Below, one piece after another: positions 6,233 through 12,132 of a stretch of 13,730 nt of DNA (position 1 is the stretch's first letter; each line of letters opens with the position of its first letter). The stretch comes from DASPKS01 sp035628035 (GTDB taxonomy: Bacteria; Bacteroidota; Rhodothermia; Rhodothermales; Rubricoccaceae). Location: the NCBI GenBank assembly GCA_035628035.1, contig DASPKS010000020.1:1-13730 (forward strand). The letters are read 5' to 3'. Position numbers and translations under genes: made by a program. The notes beneath the pieces are model-generated. The model searched no databases and was not told the DNA's origin. It worked only from the letters and a program-made list of their open reading frames with translations.

Positions 6233-6510
6233 ACCCGCCGTGAGGTGCGGCGGAGGAAACCGACGCCGAAGGCAAACAGCGCCGCGCCGAGCACGGACCA
6301 GATGATGGGGAACTCCCGCCCGCCCACCTCAATGGGCAGCGGCTCCGGCAGCCCGAACTCGCGGGCGAGCCACGACCCCAGCAGCGCGCCCACGAACCCG
6401 ACGACGATGGAGACGAGGCACCCACCGAGGGAGTAGCCGGCGAGGGCCTGGCCCGCCGCCCCGCACACGGCGGCGATGAGCAGCAGGAGCAGAAGGCTGA
6501 CGAGGTCCAT
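6229..6510 (-). CDS. GlsB/YeaQ/YmgE-family small stress membrane protein
   Basis: A 93-residue integral membrane protein with three hydrophobic segments (about 4-24, 28-48 and 68-86). The glycine spacing GAAGQALAGYSLGG (17-30) and VVGFVGALLGSWLA (36-49) matches the transglycosylase-associated/GlsB family, small inner-membrane proteins often linked to stress responses. A polar insert, PEPLPIEVGGREF, lies between segments two and three and makes it a little longer than E. coli YeaQ (about 82). The C-terminus is basic (RRTSRRV), consistent with a cytoplasmic end. It is the first gene of the minus-strand operon; its start ATG 6510-6508 is 138 bases from the divergent typA start. The family name comes from fold; no activity can be assigned. 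Confidence 0.85.
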   Translation of the reverse strand: MDLVSLLLLLLIAAVCGAAGQALAGYSLGGCLVSIVVGFVGALLGSWLAREFGLPEPLPIEVGGREFPIIWSVLGAALFAFGVGFLRRTSRRV

Positions 6511-6537
6511 GGGAGGAAGGGCCGGGAGAGGGGCACA

Positions 6538-6550
6538 GGCTCTTACCCCC
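6538..6550 (-). promoter_or_regulatory. Weak putative -7 box for the GlsB-DUF72 operon
   Basis: On the minus strand GGGTAAGAGCC reads from 6548 to 6538, about 35 bases before the ATG at 6510. It keeps the GGTA and CC ends of the local box but lacks the central TT. No -33 TTG is found, so this is a position-based guess. Confidence 0.2.
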
Positions 6551-6615
6551 GCTGCGACGGCCGGTTCGACGCCGGTCTTTCCGGCTTCTTCGCCCCGCCC
6601 GCACGGGGCCCCCGG

Positions 6616-6624
6616 TAGCTTCCC
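6616..6624 (+). promoter_or_regulatory. Putative -7 box (TAGCTTCCC) for typA
   Basis: TAGCTTCCC lies 33 bases before the typA ATG and matches the local TANYTTNCC box. No TTG is found 19-21 bases upstream. The preceding gap (6551-6615) also contains two GC-rich short inverted repeats, GCCGG/CCGGC at about 6573-6587 and GCCCC/GGGGC at about 6592-6609, of unknown role. Confidence 0.35.
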
Positions 6625-6648
6625 GCACTAGCGAATTCTCCCCTTCTG

Positions 6649-8508
6649 ATGCAGCAAGACCGCCTTAGAAACGTCGCCATCGTCGCCCACGTCGACCACG
6701 GGAAGACCACCCTCGTCGACGCCCTCCTCTGGCAGGCCGGCACCTTCCGCGACAACCAGGCCGTCGCCGAGCGCGTGATGGACTCGATGGACCTCGAGCG
6801 CGAGAAGGGCATCACCATCATGGCGAAGAACACGGCCGTCCGCTACACGACGGCCGACGGCGACGAGGTCAAGATCAACATCGTCGACACGCCGGGCCAC
6901 GCCGACTTCGGCGGGGAGGTCGAGCGGACGCTCCGCATGGTCGACGGCATCATGCTCCTCGTCGACGCCGCCGAGGGGCCGCTCCCGCAGACGCGCTTCG
7001 TCCTCTCGAAGGCGCTCGCCCTCCACCTCCCGGCCATCGTCGTCCTCAACAAGATCGACCGGCAGGACGCCCGCCCCGAGGAGGTGCTCAACGAGGTGTA
7101 CGACCTCTTCATCGACCTCGGCGCCGACGAGCACCAGATCGAGTTCCCCGTCATCTACGCCGTCGCCCGCGACGGGCAGTGCACAACGAAGCTGGGCGAG
7201 CCGATGGCCGACCTCCGCCCGCTCTTCGACGCCATCGTGTCCACGGTGCCGCCGCCGCGCGGCGAGCGGGCCGGCTCCGTCCAGGTGCTCGTCACCGACG
7301 TGAAGCCCGACGCCTACCTCGGCCCCATCGCGATCGGCCGGGTGGTGCAGGGCGCGCTGAAGGAGAAGCAACGCGTGATCCTCTGCCACCGCGATGGGAC
7401 GCGCACGCCCGCGCAGGTGACGTCGCTCTTCGTGAACGAGGGGCTGGAGCGTACGGCCACGCCCGAGGCCGGCGCCGGCGAGATCGTCCATGTGGCCGGG
7501 ATGAGCGGGGTCGGGCTGGGCGAGTCCATCGTCGACGCCGACGACCCGCAGCCGCTCGCGCCGCTCGCCATCGACGAGCCCACGCTCTCGATGGAGTTCC
7601 GCATCAACGACTCCCCGTTCGCCGGGCGCGAGGGGAAGTTCGTGACGAGCCGCCACCTCCGCGACCGCCTCCTCCGCGAGGGGGAGTCGAACCTCGCGCT
7701 CCGCATCGAGGAGACCGAGAGCCCCGACCGCTTCCTCGTCTACGGCCGCGGCGAGCTCCAGCTCGCCATCCTCATCGAGCAGATGCGCCGCGAGGGGTAC
7801 GAGTTCGCCGTCGGGATGCCGCAGGTGATCACCAAGCAGGTGGGGGAGCAGACGCACGAGCCCTACGAGCGCGCCACCATCGACGTGCAGGAGGCCTACA
7901 TGGGCGTCGTCATCGAGAAGCTCGGGACGCGGCGCGGGCAGATGGTCAAGATGGTGAACAACGGGACGGGCCGCGTCCGGATGGAGTTCGAAATCCCCGC
8001 GCGCGGGCTCATCGGCTACCGCACCGAGTTCCTCACCGACACGAAGGGGACGGGCATCCTCACGCACCTCTTCGACGGGTACCGCCCGTGGGCGGGCCCC
8101 ATCGTCCACCGCGCCTCGGGCGCCATCGTGGCCGACCGCGCCGGGAAGACGACGAGCTACTCCATCGTGAGCCTCCAGGAGCGCGGGCAGCTCTTCGTGG
8201 GGCCCGGCGAGGAGGTCTACAACGGGATGCTCGTCGGTGAGAACGCGCGCGACGAGGACCTCGAGGCGAACATCACGAAGGAGAAGAAGCTCACGAACAT
8301 GCGCGCCTCGTCGGCCGACAACTTCGAGAAGATCGACCCGCCGCGGCGGCTCTCGCTGGAGGAGGCCATCGAGTTCATCCGCGAGGACGAGCTGATCGAG
8401 GTGACGCCGCAGGCGATCCGCCTCCGCAAGCGCGCCCTCGACGCGAACGACCGCGCCCGCACCGCCCGCCTCCGGAAGCTCGCGGTCGCGTCGTCCGTGG
8501 CGTCGTAG
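6649..8508 (+). CDS. typA: Ribosome-associated translational GTPase TypA/BipA
   Basis: A 619-residue TypA/BipA, full length for the family (about 600-615). The GTPase domain carries G1 AHVDHGKT (13-20), the G2 region EKGITIMAKN, G3 DTPGH (80-84) and G4 NKID (134-137). The G5 stretch reads YAVARDG, with Val172 where most TypA proteins have Ser (YASARDG), a small oddity. Elongation-factor-like beta-barrel and alpha/beta domains follow, then the TypA-specific C-terminal domain (RGLIGYRTEFLTDTKGTG and later the conserved ERGQLFVGPGEEVYNGM and REDELIEVTP). BipA binds the ribosome, helps 50S assembly and supports growth in cold and stress. It is transcribed alone, divergent from the GlsB operon. 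The start ATG is preceded by no Shine-Dalgarno sequence. Confidence 0.97.
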   Translation: MQQDRLRNVAIVAHVDHGKTTLVDALLWQAGTFRDNQAVAERVMDSMDLEREKGITIMAKNTAVRYTTADGDEVKINIVDTPGHADFGGEVERTLRMVDGIMLLVDAAEGPLPQTRFVLSKALALHLPAIVVLNKIDRQDARPEEVLNEVYDLFIDLGADEHQIEFPVIYAVARDGQCTTKLGEPMADLRPLFDAIVSTVPPPRGERAGSVQVLVTDVKPDAYLGPIAIGRVVQGALKEKQRVILCHRDGTRTPAQVTSLFVNEGLERTATPEAGAGEIVHVAGMSGVGLGESIVDADDPQPLAPLAIDEPTLSMEFRINDSPFAGREGKFVTSRHLRDRLLREGESNLALRIEETESPDRFLVYGRGELQLAILIEQMRREGYEFAVGMPQVITKQVGEQTHEPYERATIDVQEAYMGVVIEKLGTRRGQMVKMVNNGTGRVRMEFEIPARGLIGYRTEFLTDTKGTGILTHLFDGYRPWAGPIVHRASGAIVADRAGKTTSYSIVSLQERGQLFVGPGEEVYNGMLVGENARDEDLEANITKEKKLTNMRASSADNFEKIDPPRRLSLEEAIEFIREDELIEVTPQAIRLRKRALDANDRARTARLRKLAVASSVAS

Positions 8509-8538
8509 GCGGGGAGCCGCAGGCACGGGGGCGCGGGC

Positions 8539-8547
8539 TAGCTTTCC
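8539..8547 (+). promoter_or_regulatory. Putative -7 box (TAGCTTTCC) before the TerB-like gene
   Basis: TAGCTTTCC occurs 40 bases before the TTG start in the 70-base gap after typA. It is the best match to the local TANYTTNCC box and close to TAnnTTTG. The -33 region shows no TTG. Confidence 0.4.
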
Positions 8548-8578
8548 GCCCACCGCCCACTGTCTACCGTCCGCTGGC

Positions 8579-9640
8579 TTGGGTCCCTTCGAGTTGCTCG
8601 ACTACGAGGAGCCGCACGGCTTCGAGGCCCCCGTGCGCGGGGAGCCGAAGCGGAACGCGTTCGTCGAGCTGCACAACCTCATCGCCGCGGCCGAGTCCAC
8701 GCTCGACTTCGGGCCCGACGACCTCGCCCGCATCGGGCGGTGCTACGGCGTGGACCTCACCGAGGAGTTCCTCGAAGACCGCTGCTTCCTCTACGCCCGC
8801 TTCCTCGACCACTGCCTCGACCGGCACGCCTTCACCGAGGACGACCGCGCGGCGCTGGCCCACCTCGCCTGCACCCTCGCCCTCTCCCCTGACGACGTCC
8901 GCCCCTTCCACGAGCGCGCGTTCGGCCGCGCCGTCGCTCACGCTGTCGCCAACGACACCGTCAGCGCCGAGGAGCGGACCTTCCTCCTCCGGCTCCAGCT
9001 CGCGTTTGCCCTCGCCCCCGGCGAGACCGCGGCGACCTACGAGGCCGCAGCCCGCGAGCGGCTCCTGCGCGCCGTCGCCCGCGTGCTCCGCGACGGCGCG
9101 CTCGCGCCGGAGGAAGCTGCCGAGGTAGAGCTGATCGCGCGCCGCCTCGATGTGGCGTTGCCTCCGCGTGTAGCGACTGTCCTCGAAGGGGCCTCGGCCG
9201 CCTGGCGGCTCACCCACACCGCCATGCCGAGCACCGAGGTGGGCGTCCGGCTCAAGCGCGGCGAGACGGGGCACTACCGCGCGGAGGGGCGGTGGCGACG
9301 GGTAAACGAGGCGAAGCTGGCCCACTACCGCCGGAAGCAGAAGGACGAGGAGGACGCTCCGGCGACCTTTCCGAAGCAGGCGTTCATAGGTCCGTGGTAC
9401 GAGGGCGCCTTCGCGCTCACGAGCTGGCGGCTCGTGCTCACCGTCGGACGTCGGAAGAAGAAGTGGTCCACGACGGTCGGGTGGGAGCAGCTGGCCGAGA
9501 CCGAGCGGTTTGCCGACGGCCTCCGCGTGGGGCTGTGGTCAGGAATGGGCTACTTCCTCCAGCCCGCCGGCGACGTCGGCCTCCTCCACACGGTGCTATG
9601 GCGGGCGTGGCGCGCCTTCGCCAACGACCGCGCGCTGTGA
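8579..9640 (+). CDS. TerB-like helical protein with C-terminal PH/GRAM-like region, function unknown
   Basis: A 353-residue cytoplasmic protein with no signal peptide or membrane segment. Residues about 25-210 are all helical and contain three similar segments, each an acidic turn and a long helix: DRHAFTEDDRAALAHLACTL (81-100), ANDTVSAEERTFLLRLQLAF (124-143) and RDGALAPEEAAEVELIARRL (171-190). These resemble TerB/tellurite-resistance-like domains, which bind metal or act as scaffolds. A basic linker (AKLAHYRRKQK, 245-255) is followed by a beta-rich region with ALTSWRLVLTVGRRKKKW (279-296) and GWEQLAETERFADGLRVGLW, which looks like a bacterial PH/GRAM-type domain that binds lipids or proteins. 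The start TTG 8579 is the only one that fits after the upstream promoter-like box; no ATG lies in frame between the box and this codon. It converges on dnaJ with four bases between stops. Function is not known; both domain calls are from pattern. Confidence 0.75.
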   Translation: MGPFELLDYEEPHGFEAPVRGEPKRNAFVELHNLIAAAESTLDFGPDDLARIGRCYGVDLTEEFLEDRCFLYARFLDHCLDRHAFTEDDRAALAHLACTLALSPDDVRPFHERAFGRAVAHAVANDTVSAEERTFLLRLQLAFALAPGETAATYEAAARERLLRAVARVLRDGALAPEEAAEVELIARRLDVALPPRVATVLEGASAAWRLTHTAMPSTEVGVRLKRGETGHYRAEGRWRRVNEAKLAHYRRKQKDEEDAPATFPKQAFIGPWYEGAFALTSWRLVLTVGRRKKKWSTTVGWEQLAETERFADGLRVGLWSGMGYFLQPAGDVGLLHTVLWRAWRAFANDRAL

Positions 9641-9650
9641 GGGATCAGCG
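9633..9650. terminator. Possible bidirectional hairpin at the TerB-like/dnaJ convergent junction
   Basis: CGCTG (9633-9637) pairs with CAGCG (9646-9650) around the loop TGAGGGAT, placing both stop codons at the top of the stem. The stem is only five pairs and there is no T tract, so a terminator role is uncertain. Confidence 0.25.
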
Positions 9651-10550
9651 GAGGCCCTGCGCCTGAGCAGCGGCTTCGAGCGCTTCGCGCTGGTCGTCGG
9701 TCAGCTTCGGGACGAAGAGCTGCACCTCCACGTGGAGGTCGCCCGTCCGGTCCTTCGCCTTGACGCCCTGGCCGCGGAGACGGAGGCGCTGGCCGGGCTG
9801 CGTGCCGGCGGGCACCTTCACCTTCACCCGCTTCCCGTAGGCGTTCGTGATCACGCGCTCCGTCCCGAGGAGGGCATCGAGCGCCGAAATCGCCTCCACC
9901 ACCACGAGGTCGTCGCCCTCGCGGCGGAAGCGGGGGTGCGGGGCCACCTGGACGCGGACGTAGAGGTCGCCCTTGGCGCCGCCGGGGCCAGCCGGGCCGC
10001 GTCCGCGGAGCCGCGCGCGGAAGCCATCGCGCACGCCGGGCGGGAGCGTGAGGCGGACGGTCTCGCCCTCGGAGAGCTGCACCTCGATGGGCCCGCCCTC
10101 CAGCGCCTGCTCGAACGAGAGGCGGACGTGGGCCTCGGCGTCGCGCGGCGCCGGGCGCTGCCGGAAGCCCTGCCCGCCGAAGCCCTGCGCCCCCGGGGTG
10201 TTGCCGCCGAACATCTGCGCGAAGAGGTCACTGAGGTCCCCGCTCGGCGCGGTGCCCCCCCCGAAGAGGTCCTCAAACGAGAACGTCCCGTTGAACCCGC
10301 CTTCGCCGCCGCCCGCGAACGCGCCATAGGGCGCGCGGCGCATCTTGTCGTAGGCCTTCCGTTTTTCCGGATCGGAAAGGACGGCATACGCCTGCTGGAC
10401 GGCCTTGAAGCGCTCCTCGGCCTCCTGGTTGTCGGGGTTCTTGTCGGGGTGGTAGGTTCGGGCGAGGCGGCGGTACGCCTTCTTGATCTCGTCGGCCGAG
10501 GCCGCCTCACCCACCTCCAGCGTCTGGTAGTAGTCGGGGATCTCCGGCAT
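9645..10550 (-). CDS. DnaJ/CbpA-type Hsp40 co-chaperone without zinc finger
   Basis: A 301-residue class II Hsp40. The J domain (about 7-70) has the invariant HPD at 34-36 (TYHPDKNPD) that stimulates DnaK ATPase. A Gly/Phe-rich linker follows (about 79-130, for example GGGEGGFNGTFSFEDLFGGG). No CxxCxGxG repeats are present, so the zinc-finger region of true DnaJ is absent, as in E. coli CbpA. The substrate-binding C-terminal domains run from about 137, with HVRLSFEQALEGG, LTLPPGVRDG and VKVPAGTQPGQRLRLRGQG as landmarks. It would deliver unfolded clients to DnaK in the cytoplasm. The start ATG 10550-10548 gives the usual short N-terminus before the J domain; the frame stays open far upstream only as an antisense shadow of the next gene. 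It is divergent from the biotin carboxylase with a 72-base gap. Confidence 0.95.
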   Translation of the reverse strand: MPEIPDYYQTLEVGEAASADEIKKAYRRLARTYHPDKNPDNQEAEERFKAVQQAYAVLSDPEKRKAYDKMRRAPYGAFAGGGEGGFNGTFSFEDLFGGGTAPSGDLSDLFAQMFGGNTPGAQGFGGQGFRQRPAPRDAEAHVRLSFEQALEGGPIEVQLSEGETVRLTLPPGVRDGFRARLRGRGPAGPGGAKGDLYVRVQVAPHPRFRREGDDLVVVEAISALDALLGTERVITNAYGKRVKVKVPAGTQPGQRLRLRGQGVKAKDRTGDLHVEVQLFVPKLTDDQREALEAAAQAQGLR

Positions 10551-10568
10551 CGTGTCGTCGGCAAGCGT

Positions 10569-10597
10569 GGTCCTTCTACCGCCGGTTGCACCTTTCG
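10569..10597. promoter_or_regulatory. Weak putative promoter boxes in the dnaJ / biotin carboxylase divergent gap
   Basis: On the plus strand CACCTTTCG (10589-10597) sits 34 bases before the biotin carboxylase ATG, at the same spacing as the clearer boxes but without the leading TA. On the minus strand GGTAGAAGGACC (10580-10569) sits about 28 bases before the dnaJ ATG, with GGTA and CC but no TT. Both are degenerate matches supported mainly by position. Confidence 0.2.
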
Positions 10598-10622
10598 TGC
10601 CTCTCCCCTCGCGACGGACAAC

Positions 10623-12122
10623 ATGACAGCCCGCCCCATCCGCACCCTCCTCGTCGCCAACCGGGGCGAGATTGCCGTGCGCGTGATGCGCACGGCCCGC
10701 GAGCGCGGGATCCGGACGGTCGCCGTCTACTCCGAGGCCGACCGCCACGCGCTCCACGTCCGCATGGCCGATGTGGCCGTCGAGGTGGGGCCGGCGCCGT
10801 CGAGCCAGTCGTACCTCGTCCAGGAGCGCATCCTGGAGGCTGCACGGCAGGCCGGCGCCGACGCGATCCACCCCGGCTACGGGTTCCTGTCCGAGAACGC
10901 CGCGTTTGCCGAGGCGTGCGCCGCGGCCGGCGTGGTGTTCGTCGGGCCGCCGCCGGAGGCCATCCGCCAGATGGGCGACAAGACGGCCGCGCGGCTCCTC
11001 ATGCACGCGGCCGGCGTCCCGATGGCGCCCGGCACCACCGACGCCGTCGCCGACGCCGACGAGGCCGCGCGCATCGCCGACGAGATCGGCTACCCGGTGC
11101 TCGTGAAGGCGGCAGCGGGCGGCGGCGGGAAAGGGATGCGCATCGTCGAGCACGCCGAGGAGTTCGTAGCGGCGCTGCGTGGCGCGCAGAACGAGGCGCA
11201 GAACGCCTTCGGCGACGGGCGCGTGTTCATCGAGAAGTTCTTCACCGGGCCGCGCCACATCGAGTTTCAGGTCTTCGCCGACGCGCACGGGAACGCCGTC
11301 CACCTCTTCGAGCGGGAGTGCTCGATCCAGCGGCGCCACCAGAAGGTGGTCGAGGAAGCGCCGAGCGCCGTGCTCGCCCCCGAGCTTCGGGCCGAGATGG
11401 GCGCGGCGGCGGTGAAGGCGGCGCAGGCGTGCGGCTACGTCGGCGCGGGCACCGTCGAGTTCCTCTACGATGACGGGCGGTACTACTTCCTCGAGATGAA
11501 CACGCGCCTCCAGGTGGAGCACCCCGTCACGGAGGCCATCGCCGGGCTCGACCTCGTCGCCGAGCAGCTCCGCATCGCCGAGGGCGAGCCGCTCGGCTAT
11601 ACCCAGGATGATCTCGCGATCTACGGGCACGCCGTCGAGTGCCGCGTGTACGCCGAGGACGTCGCGGCGGGTTTTCTTCCTGACCCCGGCCCCCTCCTCC
11701 GCCACCGCCCACCGTCCGGCCCCGGCGTCCGCGTGGACGCGGGTGTAGAGGAGGGCGACACCGTGCCCGTCCACTACGACCCGATGATCTCGAAGGTCAC
11801 TACGTGGGGCCGCACCCGCGAAGAGGCCATCGCCCGCATGGACCGCGCGCTGGCCGAGTACGAGATCGCCGGCGTGCTGACGACGATCCCGTTCTGCCGG
11901 TTCGTGATGCAGCACGAGGCGTTCCGCAGCGGCGCCTTCAACACGGGCTTCGTGGCGCAGCACTTCACGCCGGAGGCGCTCGCGCCCGACATCGAGACGG
12001 CCCGCCTCGCCGCCGTCGCTGCCGGCCTCGTAACACTGGAAACGTCGCCCCTTGGGGGGGCCGCTACAAACGGCGGAGCGCCCCCCGAACTCAGCCGGTG
12101 GGCGCTCCGCAGGTACCGCTAG
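10623..12122 (+). CDS. Biotin carboxylase subunit of an acyl-CoA carboxylase (AccC/PccA type)
   Basis: A 499-residue biotin carboxylase. It has the N-terminal IRTLLVANRGEIAVRV (6-21), the HPGYGFLSEN (83-92) segment, the ATP-grasp glycine loop KAAAGGGGKGMR (162-173), the catalytic RRHQK (237-241) and the signature EMNTRLQVEHPVTE (291-304). It uses ATP and bicarbonate to carboxylate biotin on a carrier protein, feeding acetyl-, propionyl- or methylcrotonyl-CoA carboxylase. It is about 50 residues longer than E. coli AccC (449); the extra C-terminal tail, ending ELSRWALRRYR, is common in acyl-CoA (propionyl-type) subunits. No biotin-carrier or carboxyltransferase gene adjoins, so the partner is unknown. 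A link to the B12-dependent methylmalonyl-CoA pathway is possible but only speculation. The frame is open upstream of 10623, but that part is antisense to dnaJ. Confidence 0.93.
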   Translation: MTARPIRTLLVANRGEIAVRVMRTARERGIRTVAVYSEADRHALHVRMADVAVEVGPAPSSQSYLVQERILEAARQAGADAIHPGYGFLSENAAFAEACAAAGVVFVGPPPEAIRQMGDKTAARLLMHAAGVPMAPGTTDAVADADEAARIADEIGYPVLVKAAAGGGGKGMRIVEHAEEFVAALRGAQNEAQNAFGDGRVFIEKFFTGPRHIEFQVFADAHGNAVHLFERECSIQRRHQKVVEEAPSAVLAPELRAEMGAAAVKAAQACGYVGAGTVEFLYDDGRYYFLEMNTRLQVEHPVTEAIAGLDLVAEQLRIAEGEPLGYTQDDLAIYGHAVECRVYAEDVAAGFLPDPGPLLRHRPPSGPGVRVDAGVEEGDTVPVHYDPMISKVTTWGRTREEAIARMDRALAEYEIAGVLTTIPFCRFVMQHEAFRSGAFNTGFVAQHFTPEALAPDIETARLAAVAAGLVTLETSPLGGAATNGGAPPELSRWALRRYR

Positions 12123-12125
12123 CGG
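12073..12125. terminator. Inverted repeats at the end of the biotin carboxylase gene, possible RNA hairpin
   Basis: GCGGAGCGCCC (12073-12083) is perfectly complementary to GGGCGCTCCGC (12100-12110), an eleven-pair stem with a 16-base loop inside the last codons. A second ten-base palindrome, CCGCTAGCGG (12116-12125), spans the TAG stop. Neither is followed by a T tract. They could end or protect transcripts from the two convergent genes; no direct evidence. Confidence 0.35.
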
Positions 12126-12132
12126 CCTCGCG

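Noticed and set aside
6628..8553. A 641-codon open frame antisense to typA
   Set aside because: It mirrors the typA coding region, has biased composition (His, Asp, Leu, Val, Glu) and no recognisable domain.
9510..10622. Upstream in-frame extension of the biotin carboxylase
   Set aside because: This part lies antisense to dnaJ and the end of the TerB-like gene. The family's N-terminus fits the ATG at 10623 exactly.
10551..11963. Upstream in-frame extension of the dnaJ-type gene
   Set aside because: The extra ~470 residues are antisense to the biotin carboxylase, while the J domain begins right after the ATG at 10550 as expected.
12054..12060. Possible frameshift in the seven-G run near the end of the biotin carboxylase
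   Set aside because: The uninterrupted frame ends ELSRWALRRYR, which resembles the tail of related acyl-CoA carboxylase subunits, so no frameshift needs to be assumed.
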